Shown: positions 25,384 to 35,217, numbered from the stretch's first letter. The stretch: 64,000 nt of DNA from Kaistella sp. SH40-3 (GCF_030686865.1 NZ_JAQYUS010000007.1:1-64000); one strand, 5' to 3'. The notes: generated by a model not told the origin, from the sequence alone. A program made the numbers and translations.

Positions 25384-27207
25384 CTAATTGTTAATGAATT
25401 TTTTGGAGGTGTTTTGATAATGAACAATATAAGTGCCTTTCGGAAGATTTTGTTCAATCATGATATCATTTTTCGCACTTCCTTTTTGTATGATGTTGCC
25501 ATACATATCGTAGATTTCGTAGATCCCAAAACCTCTGCTGTTAATCTTGTTAATCAGTGACAGTTTATTTTCAGATCTTGAATAATGAATTAAATCCACA
25601 TCTTTCGGATTTTCAACTGTGGCTAAACCGTTTGTAATTCTCACTGAGTAATCTTCTGCCTGTCCATAACTTAAATTCTGGCAAGGAGTGTCGTCGGTAT
25701 TATCTGCGATGACCCTCATTCTTAAATACGTTTCTTTAACAGCATTTGCTGGCGGAGTAAATGAAATTAGATAAGGGGAGTTTTCGGGTTGAATTTTGCT
25801 GGTCGAAGCGCCTATTAATTCCGAAGTTTCGAAAATTCCGTTATTATTATAATCAATCCAGGCTTTAATAAACTGAGGATTGGTTCTAAAACTGACACTT
25901 AACTCACTTACAGTTGAGGTAGGGATATTGGTATAGACTGCGCTGCTCGAACAGTTTTGAGAACTGTAATCTACATAATAATTGTTGGCCATCGGATTAT
26001 AGGGTCCAGAACTGTTGTTAATACTTCCAAGTAAAACATTGATTGGTCCCATTCCAAAATTGCCTGGCGTTGTGATGCCTGCAGGATTACAAAGCGCCTC
26101 ATTTAAAGTTCCTGCGCCTGGATTTATGCCCAAATCCGTTCCTCCTAAAGAAGAGGTTAAATTTGCTCGGTATTGCATGAAAACAAAAAGTGCCCGATCT
26201 CTTTGACCTGCTGTGAATTTTCTTGGCGAATAGGTATAGTTCATAATGTTATATTGTACACCATCATAAAATGTTCCGGTGCAAGGATTTATAACCGCAT
26301 TGGTTGGAGTTGGATTTACTCGCAGCAGACTTGCACATGGAGCGGTATCGCAGACTTTATCATTGTCGATGATACAGTTGTTGTTAGTAGGACAGTCTGC
26401 AGAAGTGGGCGGATTACTGACTGGTGATGAAGGCGCTCCTTCAAAAGTGTGTAAGAGTCCGAGAGCGTGACCGAATTCATGAGCCAACGTATCATCATTA
26501 GTATTGGTTACTACCGTAACCTTCATAAAACTATCGTAGAAGGCGTCTGAATTTGTTGGATAGCCAGCCCAGCCCAATAGTCCAAAAGTAGTTTTGTCTC
26601 CATCAAAACCAATAACAACGTAGATGTTGAAATAAGAATTTTCTGACCAATGTGGTGCTAAGGCTTTTATTTGTTCGGTAGTGGCGCCATTTGCGGTGGC
26701 TCTTTGTACACCATATTGGTCATATCCAGAGATGGTGCTGCCATTATATCTCACGATTCCAGTGCTGGCTGTACATTGTGGAGTTCTTTTGGCTAAAACC
26801 AATTTAATAGGAATTACATTTCCGTCAAGACTTCCTGGACCTTCCGGAAAAAATCCATTTCCGTAAGTAGTTGCAAACATTTGATTGCAGTTGTTAACCC
26901 AGGTGATGATTTGATTGTCAGTTAAGGTAAGACTTGAATTAGCAGCCGAGGAAGAGGTAATGACATGGATGACAACGGGAATTTCATAAATTGTTCCCGT
27001 ATAAAGTCCGTTTTTAGATGATGCCCCAATTTTGTTAAGATAGGATTTTACATCGGTCGCGAGAAGTTGAGCTTCTGCCTGTTCTCTGTTCTTTTTAATT
27101 TCAGGATATTTGAGTTCCAGGTTTTTCTGAACCTCATCAAATCCACATGTTTGAGCAAAAATTCCAATTGAAAAAATCATTGCTACAACGATAATAATCT
27201 TTTTCAT
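25384..27207 (-). CDS. T9SS-secreted M43-family zinc metalloprotease
   Basis: The 607-residue product has a signal peptide and a pappalysin-like catalytic domain with HEFGHALGLLHTFEG (His243, Glu244, His247, His253). A long insertion rich in Cys and Pro follows, then the Met-turn in YNIMNYTYSPRKFT. After about residue 370 there is a GEVED-like domain ending GQAEDYSVRI and a C-terminal sorting tail with the usual IYDMYGN and LPKGTYIVHY strands. Known M43 relatives cleave fibrinogen or other host or environmental proteins; the substrate here is unknown. The gene is divergent from a DUF4407 gene. Confidence 0.9.
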   Translation of the reverse strand: MKKIIIVVAMIFSIGIFAQTCGFDEVQKNLELKYPEIKKNREQAEAQLLATDVKSYLNKIGASSKNGLYTGTIYEIPVVIHVITSSSAANSSLTLTDNQIITWVNNCNQMFATTYGNGFFPEGPGSLDGNVIPIKLVLAKRTPQCTASTGIVRYNGSTISGYDQYGVQRATANGATTEQIKALAPHWSENSYFNIYVVIGFDGDKTTFGLLGWAGYPTNSDAFYDSFMKVTVVTNTNDDTLAHEFGHALGLLHTFEGAPSSPVSNPPTSADCPTNNNCIIDNDKVCDTAPCASLLRVNPTPTNAVINPCTGTFYDGVQYNIMNYTYSPRKFTAGQRDRALFVFMQYRANLTSSLGGTDLGINPGAGTLNEALCNPAGITTPGNFGMGPINVLLGSINNSSGPYNPMANNYYVDYSSQNCSSSAVYTNIPTSTVSELSVSFRTNPQFIKAWIDYNNNGIFETSELIGASTSKIQPENSPYLISFTPPANAVKETYLRMRVIADNTDDTPCQNLSYGQAEDYSVRITNGLATVENPKDVDLIHYSRSENKLSLINKINSRGFGIYEIYDMYGNIIQKGSAKNDIMIEQNLPKGTYIVHYQNTSKKFINN

Positions 27208-27274
27208 GGTTAAGGATTTTGGTTATTAGATATTTAGTTTGACTACTAAGTTACTGCTTTTGAGAGCTTCATGT

Positions 27275-27313
27275 CAATATTTAAGAATGTTTAATACTGA
27301 TTCTTAAATATTG
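27275..27313. repeat. Perfect 13-bp inverted repeat between divergent genes
   Basis: CAATATTTAAGAA (27275-27287) and TTCTTAAATATTG (27301-27313) are perfect complements separated by 13 bases. No T run follows. It lies 68 bases upstream of the M43 gene and 96 bases upstream of the DUF4407 gene, so an operator or a transcript hairpin is possible. Confidence 0.6.
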
Positions 27314-27408
27314 CCAATTTTTTTTAGTATTATAATGTTAAACCTAATACTATCTGTAACATTGTTCTGTTTTTTGCTACAAATTGTACAAAGTATAATT
27401 TTACAATA

Positions 27409-28479
27409 ATGAAAACTCAACAGATAAATCCCCTCAATCAGACCAATCATTCGATGAATTGGTTTCAACAGTTTCTGATGATTTGCTCGGGTGGAAATAT
27501 TCACATTTTAAGAAAAACTCCTAGCGAATGGAACAAATTTTCTGGGATCGGAGGAATTGTTTTATTCACCGTAGTTTTTGCAACACTGTCCGCAGGTTAT
27601 GCCATGTTTACCGTTTTTGATGATGTTTGGATATCTGTTGGTTTTGCAGTTTTATGGGGTTTAATGATTTTTAATCTGGATCGGTATATTGTTTCTTCAA
27701 TCAAAAAAACCGGAACGTGGTGGAATCAATTTTTGATGGCGGTGCCGAGATTGATTTTAGCGGCTTTTTTAGGAATTATCATTTCTAAGCCATTAGAATT
27801 AAAAATCTTTGAAAAAGAAGTTAATAAACAATTGAACACCATTATTCAAAGAAATAAAACGCAACTTCAAGCAGAAATGAACGGAAGAATTCTACAACAA
27901 TCCGGACCGTTTGAAACGGAGAAAAAACAAATTCAATCTAAAATTGCGGAGTATCAAAAATCATTCGATTCTGCTTCCGTGGAATTGGAAAAAGAAATTT
28001 TGGGGAAACAAAGTGGCTTAACCAGTGGGAAAGTTGGCTATGGTTCGAATGCAAAAAGAAAAGCAGAACTGAAAGAACAACGCCGTTTGGATATGGAAAA
28101 TTATCAAAAACAAATTGCGCCACGATTAGAATATTTAGATAAGGAAGTTTCGAAAGTGTACACCAATATCGAAAAGGAAAGAGATAAAACTGAAACCTTC
28201 GAAGATCAGTTTAATGGTTTTGCAGCACGATTACAAGCACTTGATGAACTCGGAAAAAATTCCGCAATTATCGGAGTGGCTGCAGCATTTATTATGGGAC
28301 TTTTTATTACTTTAGAAATCGCTCCGGTTTTAGTAAAATTGATTTCTTCGGTTGGACCTTATGACCATCTTTTGGAGAAAACAGAAAATGATTTTAAACT
28401 GTATTCTAAAGAAAAAATCGAAAAAGGAAATGCATTAACGGAACATCGAATTGAAAAATTTAAAAATAATTTAGAATAA
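27409..28479 (+). CDS. DUF4407 membrane protein
   Basis: The 356-residue product has hydrophobic segments at about residues 44-66, 73-92, 105-124 and 285-306. Between the third and the fourth lies a long charged helical region (about 130-280) rich in Lys, Glu and Gln that is predicted to form a coiled coil. This layout is typical of DUF4407, a family of unknown function. The start MKTQQINPL follows an AT-rich leader, and no consensus promoter is certain. It stands alone and is convergent with the nitrite-reductase operon. Confidence 0.85.
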   Translation: MKTQQINPLNQTNHSMNWFQQFLMICSGGNIHILRKTPSEWNKFSGIGGIVLFTVVFATLSAGYAMFTVFDDVWISVGFAVLWGLMIFNLDRYIVSSIKKTGTWWNQFLMAVPRLILAAFLGIIISKPLELKIFEKEVNKQLNTIIQRNKTQLQAEMNGRILQQSGPFETEKKQIQSKIAEYQKSFDSASVELEKEILGKQSGLTSGKVGYGSNAKRKAELKEQRRLDMENYQKQIAPRLEYLDKEVSKVYTNIEKERDKTETFEDQFNGFAARLQALDELGKNSAIIGVAAAFIMGLFITLEIAPVLVKLISSVGPYDHLLEKTENDFKLYSKEKIEKGNALTEHRIEKFKNNLE

Positions 28480-28521
28480 GAGAGCGCTAAATTTCATCAG
28501 TCTCTTTTGCGCATCAGTGGT

Positions 28522-28551
28522 AAAAAAAACCTGCAAAATTTCTTTCGCAGG
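28522..28551 (-). terminator. Terminator of the nirK operon
   Basis: On the minus strand CCTGCGAAA pairs with TTTTGCAGG (one G-U pair), followed by eight T. Confidence 0.75.
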
Positions 28552-28576
28552 CAATAATGGCTGATTTAGTGTTATT

Positions 28577-29152
28577 TTAATTCAGGCCATTTACTGTATT
28601 TGCAACGTCTTCAGATTTTACGGTTCCTTCTACTTGATTTACCATCTCCCCATTTTTATTAAATACAGAAATGATGTTGGAATGAGAGAAAACAATCGGT
28701 GAAATCTTTTTGTATTTCACGGCTAAGACGTTTGCTAATTCACGTACAGATTCTTTATCGCTTCTTAAAAAAAGCCAAGGTTCTCCATATATATTTCTTT
28801 GTTGAGCGTACGCTTTTAAAACTTCTGGAGTATCATTCTCTGGATCGATAGAAACTAAGACCATGGTTGTTTCCTTTAATTTTTTAGGATCAATCTTGGA
28901 TTCTATCTTTTGCATATCAGCAACCAAAATCGGACAAGCCGTTGTACAACTTGTGAAAATCATTACAACAACTAAGTTCTTTCCTTTTAACTCTTTTAAT
29001 TGAAGTTCTTTGCCATCCTGGTTTTGCCATTTCGAATCCAGGACAAAGATAGATCCATTTTCGGATTTTTTTGGCTCTGCTTGCTTTTCAGTATTTTCTT
29101 TACAGGAAAATAAGAATAAGGCAGAAATTAATATGATGAAGAAATTTTTCAT
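28577..29152 (-). CDS. SCO1/SenC-type copper protein, lipoprotein
   Basis: The 191-residue product has a lipobox (FLFSCKE) and a thioredoxin-like SCO domain with the copper-binding CTTAC motif (FTSCTTACPIL) and the conserved His in VFSHSNIIS. SCO proteins deliver copper to cuproenzymes or keep their cysteines reduced. The ATG at 29152 overlaps the stop of the preceding gene (ATGA), and this start gives the signal peptide; an in-frame start at 29182 would add ten unlikely residues. As third gene behind nirK it probably metallates the nitrite reductase. Confidence 0.88.
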   Translation of the reverse strand: MKNFFIILISALFLFSCKENTEKQAEPKKSENGSIFVLDSKWQNQDGKELQLKELKGKNLVVVMIFTSCTTACPILVADMQKIESKIDPKKLKETTMVLVSIDPENDTPEVLKAYAQQRNIYGEPWLFLRSDKESVRELANVLAVKYKKISPIVFSHSNIISVFNKNGEMVNQVEGTVKSEDVANTVNGLN

Positions 29153-30000
29153 TTTGTGGTATTTGAAAGATCTTTTGCACATCGGAAACCGAGATTTCCA
29201 ACGGTATAATTTGCTTTTAAACTTGATCTGAAAGCGTATCTCATAAAAGAGGCATAGTTCAGAACATCAGTGGTGCTAGTTGCCGCAGAAGCGCAGAATA
29301 ATCCTTTATCATCGAACTCTGCGGTTCTGGAATCGCTGGTCGTCATGATAGAATTAAAATCATCCGTCCATTCCCAAACCAAATCGAACATATTATAAAC
29401 TCCATAAAAATTCGGCGCAGATATTTTTACTTTATTTTTTTGTCGGTCTTTTTCGTTATAGAGATTGATGAGGTGTGCAGAGTAGGTTGGTTTTTCTCTT
29501 GCATTTGGGGTTTCTTCATCAGCCATGGCAACATATTCCCATTCATCTAAAGTCGGCAATCTCTTCCCTGCACTTTTCGCATAGGCTTTTGCTGCAAACC
29601 AAGAAACATAAGTTACGGCTGCATTAGGATCTGCATTTTTAGGAAGCGTTTCATCATCTTGCCAATCTTTCAAATAAGTGTCATCTGCAAAAATTGCTTT
29701 GATATTGCTGCGTTTCCATTTTGGATTTTTCTTTACGAAATCTAGAAACTCCGCATTCGTTACAGGTCTTTCATCTAATAAGAAATCTTCTACTTTAACC
29801 AAAGTGCTGTCTGTGCCATAAAAAGGTTGATAATCGCCACCTTTAATTAAAACCATTTTAACATCTGGATTTATGGCAACTTCTTTTTCGACAGTGTCTG
29901 ATGATACCTTTTTCGTTGAAAGCGTATTTGCTTTTTCGCAAGAAACCAGTAGAAAAAAGAAACCACCAACGAACATCAATATTTTAAAAATTTTGGACAT
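29149..30000 (-). CDS. Formylglycine-generating-enzyme-like lipoprotein (NirV-like)
   Basis: The 283-residue product has a lipobox (LLVSCEK) and a SUMF1-type domain: DERPVTNAEFLDFVKK, then AVTYVSWFAAKAYAKSAGKRLPTLDEWEY, NMFDLVWEWTDDF and the terminal LGFRCAK. Homologues encoded next to copper nitrite reductase are called NirV. Their role is not proven. The domain may serve as a scaffold rather than an oxidase. It overlaps the SCO gene by four bases and follows nirK by 35 bases, so the three form one operon. Confidence 0.85.
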   Translation of the reverse strand: MSKIFKILMFVGGFFFLLVSCEKANTLSTKKVSSDTVEKEVAINPDVKMVLIKGGDYQPFYGTDSTLVKVEDFLLDERPVTNAEFLDFVKKNPKWKRSNIKAIFADDTYLKDWQDDETLPKNADPNAAVTYVSWFAAKAYAKSAGKRLPTLDEWEYVAMADEETPNAREKPTYSAHLINLYNEKDRQKNKVKISAPNFYGVYNMFDLVWEWTDDFNSIMTTSDSRTAEFDDKGLFCASAATSTTDVLNYASFMRYAFRSSLKANYTVGNLGFRCAKDLSNTTK

Positions 30001-30035
30001 GGCGGTTTCTTTAATTATAATTAATGAGGATATGA

Positions 30036-31070
30036 TTATTGAACTTTATTATAAACTTTCGGATTTTTCTCTCCAGTCACTTTTAGCATTCCGATTGCAC
30101 CTTTGTTAAATGCACGGAAAATAGAGTGGTCTACGATAATATAATTTCCGGGCTCTTCAACTTTGAATTCTACGATGGCTGCTCCACCTGCTGGAATTAC
30201 TGTAGTTTGAACATTATGGTTAATGGTACTTCCGCCTTCTACATAAACCTTGTCAAAGATTTCACCAATCACGTGGAAAGAAGATACCAAGTTTGGTCCA
30301 CCATTTCCTACGAAAATCCTTACTGTTTCACCTACTTTTGCTTCTAAAGCGTTTGGTCCCATCAAGGCATTTTTCTTACCATTGAAAACTACGTAAGTTG
30401 GTCTTTCGTCAACACCTTTGTCTTGGTCAAACTCCTGAAGTCCTTTCTCATCAGTTTTTCCTTTGGTATAGAATTCACCTTGCATGATGTAATATTCACG
30501 GTCAACCTTTGGCAAACCACCTGCTGGTTCTACTAAAATCAAACCATACATTCCGTTTGCGATGTGCAATGGAACAGGCGCTGCAGCACAATGATAAACA
30601 TATAGTCCTGGATTTAAAGCTTTAAAGTTAAAGATGGCTTCTTTTCCTGGCGCAACGTTCGTTGCTTCGGCTCCACCACCTGGACCATTCACCGCGTGAA
30701 GATCGATGTTGTGGGGCATAACACTGTCGCTTCTGTTGGTTACATGAAGTTCAACCTCATCACCAACTCTAATTCTGATAAAAGTTCCGGGTACAGTGCT
30801 GTTGAAAGTCCAGAATTTGTAAGTTACCCCATCAGCAAGTTCACCAACTTCTTCAGTTGCTTCTAACCGAACGACTACTTTTTTGGCTGCACGGTCACCG
30901 ATTGGCGCAGGAACCATGGGTGGATTAACTTTTGCTTGGTTTTCAGTTTCACCACTTACTTTAATGTCCATGGTGTTTTCGGTTTGTGCCGAGGAATTGT
31001 CTGAAGGATTTTGTTTGCACGCTTGTAATGCGAAAAGAACGAGTGCAAAACTTGTTAGAATACGTTTCAT
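30036..31070 (-). CDS. nirK: Copper-containing nitrite reductase, AniA-like lipoprotein
   Basis: The 344-residue protein would reduce nitrite to nitric oxide at the outer membrane or in the periplasm. It has a lipobox (LQACKQ) and two cupredoxin domains. The first has [15 protein letters not shown], which supplies the type 1 His, the catalytic Asp and a type 2 His, then [16 protein letters not shown] with the type 1 Cys, His and Met. [16 protein letters not shown] gives a further type 2 His. The short Cys-to-His spacing is the class II (Neisseria AniA) form. It heads an operon with a NirV-like and an SCO gene. No NO reductase is in the window. Confidence 0.93.
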   Translation of the reverse strand: MKRILTSFALVLFALQACKQNPSDNSSAQTENTMDIKVSGETENQAKVNPPMVPAPIGDRAAKKVVVRLEATEEVGELADGVTYKFWTFNSTVPGTFIRIRVGDEVELHVTNRSDSVMPHNIDLHAVNGPGGGAEATNVAPGKEAIFNFKALNPGLYVYHCAAAPVPLHIANGMYGLILVEPAGGLPKVDREYYIMQGEFYTKGKTDEKGLQEFDQDKGVDERPTYVVFNGKKNALMGPNALEAKVGETVRIFVGNGGPNLVSSFHVIGEIFDKVYVEGGSTINHNVQTTVIPAGGAAIVEFKVEEPGNYIIVDHSIFRAFNKGAIGMLKVTGEKNPKVYNKVQ

Positions 31071-31104
31071 TATTGTAAATTATATTTGTTTCTGTTTAAT
31101 AGGA

Positions 31105-31112
31105 CAAATTTA
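31105..31112 (-). promoter_or_regulatory. -7 box for the nirK operon
   Basis: TAAATTTG on the minus strand lies 34 bases before the nirK ATG. An inverted repeat (CTAAT-N3-ATTAG, 31115-31127) sits directly upstream, between the -7 box and where a -33 element would be, so it may be an operator. Confidence 0.5.
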
Positions 31113-31260
31113 TCCTAATTGGATTAGATTTGAAAATTATGGACTATGAGTTTTATCAGATTAGTTGTGATGTTAAAAAAAACATTGGTAGAAGGCCTTT
31201 TTACTTTAATAATCATTAAACTTAAAGGCTCAAGATAAAAAAAATTTAGAAAGATTAAAA

Positions 31261-31713
31261 CTAATTGGTAGAAAGTTTCAGAATAAGTGGATTCTTAATG
31301 TTTTTTTGTGAATAATATTTCGCACCGCAAATATTTGATTTTAAAGTATAGTTTCCTTTTTCGATGACGAATTGATTTTTACTATTTCTTGGTACAGGTA
31401 AGTTGTAAATTTTGTTATTTGAAATTCCGGCCAATCTCAAAATAAGATCACACCTCGAAGTATTTTCGATAACGGCAGCCGTACTTTTTTCGCTGGGATC
31501 AGAATCATTTAAGAGGTAGCTCACGACTTCTGCATTGACTCGACCTTTATTAATTTGATCTTTTTCCATTAAAGCAGAAAATTCTTTACTTTCATTAATG
31601 ATGCCTGTAGAATTTGCAGTATTTGAATTGGGTCGATAAACCGTATTTCCAATAGGAATTAGGTCACAACTTAGGAGTAAGCAAAACGAAATTAGAAGAT
31701 AAAATCTTTTCAT
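31261..31713 (-). CDS. Lipoprotein of the local paralogous family, copy 3
   Basis: The 150-residue product is a lipoprotein (LLLSCDL) with only the C-terminal domain of the family seen at 11169 and 12728: SRCDLILRLAGI, EKGNYTLKSNICGAKYYSQK and a hydrophobic last strand. The AHPDD part is missing. The start at 31713 is chosen because it opens the lipoprotein signal; an in-frame start at 31788 would run through the guaB terminator. The two Cys of the domain are conserved. The function is unknown. It lies alone between guaB and the nirK operon. Confidence 0.72.
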   Translation of the reverse strand: MKRFYLLISFCLLLSCDLIPIGNTVYRPNSNTANSTGIINESKEFSALMEKDQINKGRVNAEVVSYLLNDSDPSEKSTAAVIENTSRCDLILRLAGISNNKIYNLPVPRNSKNQFVIEKGNYTLKSNICGAKYYSQKNIKNPLILKLSTN

Positions 31714-31754
31714 AGCATATTTCAAAAAGTAAATATACCAATTATTAAAATCCA

Positions 31755-31790
31755 TAAAAAGAAAATGCCAAGGAATTAACCTCGGCATTT
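31755..31790 (-). terminator. guaB terminator
   Basis: AAATGCC-a-AGG pairs with CCT-c-GGCATTT with one mismatch. A T-rich tract follows on the minus strand. Confidence 0.75.
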
Positions 31791-31809
31791 ATATTAATTA
31801 AAAATTTTG

Positions 31810-33270
31810 TTACAAAGAATAATTCGGTGCTTCCTGGGTAATAATCACATCATGCGGGTGAGATTCTTTCAAACCACTTCCCGTAATCATGACCATTTTT
31901 CCGTCTTTTTGCAAAGTCTCAATATCTTTTGTTCCGCAATAACCCATTCCGGCACGGATTCCTCCAGTTAACTGAAAGACTACATCTTCTAATTTTCCTT
32001 TGTGTGGGACGCGACCTTCAATTCCTTCCGGCACGAATTTTTTGGCTTCACTTTGAAAGTATCTTTCTTTTCCGCCACGTCTCATCGCAGAAAGTGAACC
32101 CATTCCCTGATACGCTTTGAATTTTCTACCTTGGAAAATTATTTCTTCACCTGGTGCTTCATCAGTCCCGGCTAATAATGAACCAAGCATTACAGCACTT
32201 GCGCCAGAAGCCAAGGCTTTAACAATATCACCTGAAAGTTTAACTCCACCATCAGCGATTACAGCAACATTTTTACTTTTTGCATATTCGAAAACATTAT
32301 AAATAGCAGAAAGTTGTGGAACACCAACTCCGGCAACGACTCTGGTCGTACAGATTGAACCTGGACCAATACCAACTTTTAGTACATTGGCACCGGCATT
32401 TATTAAATCTCTCGCTCCATCAGCAGTTACAATATTTCCACCTATGATATCCAGATCAGGAAAGTTTTCACGAATTTCTGTAATTTTATCCAGAACCCCT
32501 TTAGAATGACCATGCGCTGAATCCACGGCGATAATATCAACTCCGGCATTGACTAGAGCAGTAACTCTCTCCATGGTATCTTCACCAATTCCAACTCCGG
32601 CACCAACGATTAATTTTCCTTTGCTGTCTTTGTTTGCATTGGGATATTCCATTTGATTATCGATGTCTTTAATGGTAATTAATCCCACTAATTTAAAATC
32701 TTTATCAACGATTGGAAGTTTCTCTACGCGGTTTTTTAACAGAATTTGTTTGGCTTGTTCCAGACTTGTTTCTTTATCAGAAGTAATGAGTTTATCCTTC
32801 GTCATTAATTCCTCTACTTTCGCATCCAGGTTTTCCTGGTATTTTACATCACGGTTGGTGATGATTCCAATTAAGGTATTTTCGTCATCAACCACGGGTA
32901 AACCAGAAATTTTATAATCCGCCATTAAATCTTTGGCATATTTTAAAGTGTGATCTTTGGTAAGGGTAACTGGGTCGGAAATCATTCCGTTTTCTGAACG
33001 TTTTACGCGGTAAACTTGCGCTGCCTGCTCTTCGATCGGCATGTTTTTGTGAATAAAACCTATACCGCCAACTCTCGCCAAAGCGATAGACATTTCTGCT
33101 TCCGTTACCGTATCCATTGCTGCGGAAACGATGGGAACATTGAGCGTAATTTTATCGGAAAGTCTTGATTTTAAGGAAACCTGATTAGGTAAAACTTCTG
33201 AATAAGAAGGGATAAGAAGAACGTCATCGAAAGTGATGGCCGTTTCTACGATTTTGTTGTGGATAGACAT
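31810..33270 (-). CDS. guaB: Inosine-5'-monophosphate dehydrogenase
   Basis: The 486-residue enzyme oxidises IMP to XMP with NAD, the first committed step of GMP synthesis. It has the TIM barrel interrupted by two CBS domains (about residues 95-200), the catalytic loop [35 protein letters not shown], and GMGSLSAM. The length is normal, and all motifs are present. It has its own -7 box and terminator. It is not next to guaA. Confidence 0.97.
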   Translation of the reverse strand: MSIHNKIVETAITFDDVLLIPSYSEVLPNQVSLKSRLSDKITLNVPIVSAAMDTVTEAEMSIALARVGGIGFIHKNMPIEEQAAQVYRVKRSENGMISDPVTLTKDHTLKYAKDLMADYKISGLPVVDDENTLIGIITNRDVKYQENLDAKVEELMTKDKLITSDKETSLEQAKQILLKNRVEKLPIVDKDFKLVGLITIKDIDNQMEYPNANKDSKGKLIVGAGVGIGEDTMERVTALVNAGVDIIAVDSAHGHSKGVLDKITEIRENFPDLDIIGGNIVTADGARDLINAGANVLKVGIGPGSICTTRVVAGVGVPQLSAIYNVFEYAKSKNVAVIADGGVKLSGDIVKALASGASAVMLGSLLAGTDEAPGEEIIFQGRKFKAYQGMGSLSAMRRGGKERYFQSEAKKFVPEGIEGRVPHKGKLEDVVFQLTGGIRAGMGYCGTKDIETLQKDGKMVMITGSGLKESHPHDVIITQEAPNYSL

Positions 33271-33284
33271 CTTTACTTTCTGTG

Positions 33285-33292
33285 CAAAATTA
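33285..33292 (-). promoter_or_regulatory. -7 box for guaB
   Basis: TAATTTTG on the minus strand lies 14 bases before the guaB ATG. Confidence 0.62.
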
Positions 33293-33429
33293 AGTTATTT
33301 TTATTAAAAATGAAAATTTGTATTTTTTATTAACAAAAAATTAATTTGAACTGTTAATTTGAACTATTAATTGTTTCTTATTTTAAACGACAAGAGACGC
33401 AAAAGTTTTATTTAAATTGAATTCTTAAA

Positions 33430-33954
33430 TTAGTGCGTTACCTTTTTTCGCAGGTCATTTTTCTCTGAATAATTAATAAGGCGCGAAATATCGTCCGCCG
33501 TGAATTTTCCTGAAACATCAACCAAAACCAATTCACTTCCCGAAGTAATCGTAATCATCAATCTTCTGATTTCTTCCCCTTTCTGTTTCGCCTGAAAATT
33601 GATGGTTTCTTTTTCTTTCTTCACCGTCATCCATTCTTCATAATTATCTTTCTTTAGATACTTAGCAAAATCAGCGACCATTTCTGAGTTTCCGTTTTCG
33701 ATGGTCATCACTTTAACATCAGAAATTTTTTTGATAAGGTTGATGAGTTCTTCACTTTCGCCATCTTCCCGCAATGCTTTTTTTACAATCGGTTTTGCCA
33801 GAAACATGGGAACATTAATACTCGTAAACTGTGCGCCGCCGTAATCGTAATATGGATTGTCAAAGAACCCCATTTTAGGTTTCTGAGATACAATGCACGA
33901 CTGCATGGTAACTATCAACAGAGCGAATCCAAAGAAGAAATATAATTTTTTCAT
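33430..33954 (-). CDS. DUF4252 lipoprotein
   Basis: The 174-residue product has a lipobox-like MQSCIV and a DUF4252 domain (FLAKPIVKKALREDGESEELINLIKKI near the start of the mature part, ending LVDVSGKFTADDISRLINY). Its function is unknown. Such genes sit next to ECF sigma factors in flavobacteria. It is the last gene of the sigma operon, four bases behind the preceding gene, and shares its DUF4252 pattern with that larger protein (DGKISMDDVNNLINEAEK there). Confidence 0.82.
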   Translation of the reverse strand: MKKLYFFFGFALLIVTMQSCIVSQKPKMGFFDNPYYDYGGAQFTSINVPMFLAKPIVKKALREDGESEELINLIKKISDVKVMTIENGNSEMVADFAKYLKKDNYEEWMTVKKEKETINFQAKQKGEEIRRLMITITSGSELVLVDVSGKFTADDISRLINYSEKNDLRKKVTH

Positions 33955-33958
33955 GATT

Positions 33959-35206
33959 TTAATTTATAGGTTTTACACTTCCACCACTGGATGATTTGCC
34001 TGTTTCAATTATATTTTTCGGATTTCCTTTGTACCGAATTGAAGCGCCCGAAGTTGCAGATCCGGTTAAACTTTCCGTAACATTCATTTTAAGCGATGCT
34101 CCGGATGACGCCTTTGCTGTTCCATTTTTTGAACTTAAATCTTGCGCATTACAAGACGCTGCACTTGAAAGACTGAAAATCGTATTCTCCGCATTTCCGA
34201 CAACTGTTGAAGAGGAACCGCTGCTTCCTTCGAATTCGAAATCCCGGGTTTTCACATCCATTCTCATCGATGAGCCGGAACTGATATCGACACTTGTTTT
34301 ATTTTTGATATTTAAATCCGCATTCAGATTTGCTCCGGAAGAAATCTCTGCTTGGAAATCATTTTCATTAATCGTATTTAAAGTCGTCAGCAAAGATCCC
34401 GAGGAAACTTTTACAGAAGAAAGTCGTGGCGCTTCAATCGTTACGAGCAGTTTTTTGAAATTTAAATTCTTGTTGTTTTTATTTTTAACAGCAATTACCA
34501 AAATTCCGTTTTCAACTTCCGTAGAAACATATTCCTGTAAATTCGGATCGGTGTCAACGATGACTGATTGATTATTTCCCTGCGTGAAATTCACCTTAAT
34601 GCCACTCGAAACAGAAACTCCGGTAAACTTACCGACGTTACGAACTTGCGTAGTTCCGGTTGAGGTTTTATTCTCTGTCGTTACCGAACTTTTCGTCGCT
34701 GATTTTTCGGCTTCATTGATGAGGTTGTTCACATCATCCATCGAAATTTTTCCGTCAAGCATCATTAATAAAGAGTTTCCGTCGGCATTAATGCTGAGCA
34801 AAAGATTGTCTAAAATCCCATTCACTGCATCCGAAGACAAAAATTTTATTTTGTTGTCTTTGCTGTGCACCGTGATCAATTCTTCATATTTCATGTTTTT
34901 AATGGAACTTGCGATATCGGCCTCCAATTTCTGAAATTGACTCTGCTGTTTTTGATCTTCGGGTTTTTCAATAATCAGAATTTTCAAGCCATTGATTTTA
35001 CTCAATAAAGGTTTGATTTGAGCCAGTTCATCATCCGCAATATTCAACTTGTTCAGCATGTTGAACATTGGTTTAGCAATCTTGATGGAAGTCACACCAT
35101 CGGTTTCCTGATACTTTTCAAAAAGTAGATCTAGTTTATCTTTCTGTGCATTAATCTGAAAGAAATAGGAAAAGAGTAGGGCGAATATTAAGAGTAATTT
35201 TTTCAT
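33959..35206 (-). CDS. Exported DUF4252-DUF2807 fusion protein
   Basis: The 415-residue product has a signal peptide (cut near INAQ), an N-terminal DUF4252-like domain (about residues 20-165), a linker of Thr and Ser, and a head-GIN (DUF2807) domain starting VRNVGKFTGVSVSSGIKV at about 190. The C-terminal third has repeated serine- and glycine-rich turns (SSGS, SSGA, SGASIR), as expected for a right-handed beta-helix. The DUF2807 fold is found in surface proteins with adhesin-like heads. No enzyme motif is seen. It probably is the regulated output of the adjacent sigma factor. Confidence 0.82.
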   Translation of the reverse strand: MKKLLLIFALLFSYFFQINAQKDKLDLLFEKYQETDGVTSIKIAKPMFNMLNKLNIADDELAQIKPLLSKINGLKILIIEKPEDQKQQSQFQKLEADIASSIKNMKYEELITVHSKDNKIKFLSSDAVNGILDNLLLSINADGNSLLMMLDGKISMDDVNNLINEAEKSATKSSVTTENKTSTGTTQVRNVGKFTGVSVSSGIKVNFTQGNNQSVIVDTDPNLQEYVSTEVENGILVIAVKNKNNKNLNFKKLLVTIEAPRLSSVKVSSGSLLTTLNTINENDFQAEISSGANLNADLNIKNKTSVDISSGSSMRMDVKTRDFEFEGSSGSSSTVVGNAENTIFSLSSAASCNAQDLSSKNGTAKASSGASLKMNVTESLTGSATSGASIRYKGNPKNIIETGKSSSGGSVKPIN

Positions 35207-35217
35207 GATATTATTTT

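Noticed and set aside
33996..34571. 191-residue plus-strand frame opposite the DUF4252-DUF2807 gene
   Set aside because: It is fully antisense to a well-supported gene with signal peptide and domains. It has low-complexity composition and no domain.
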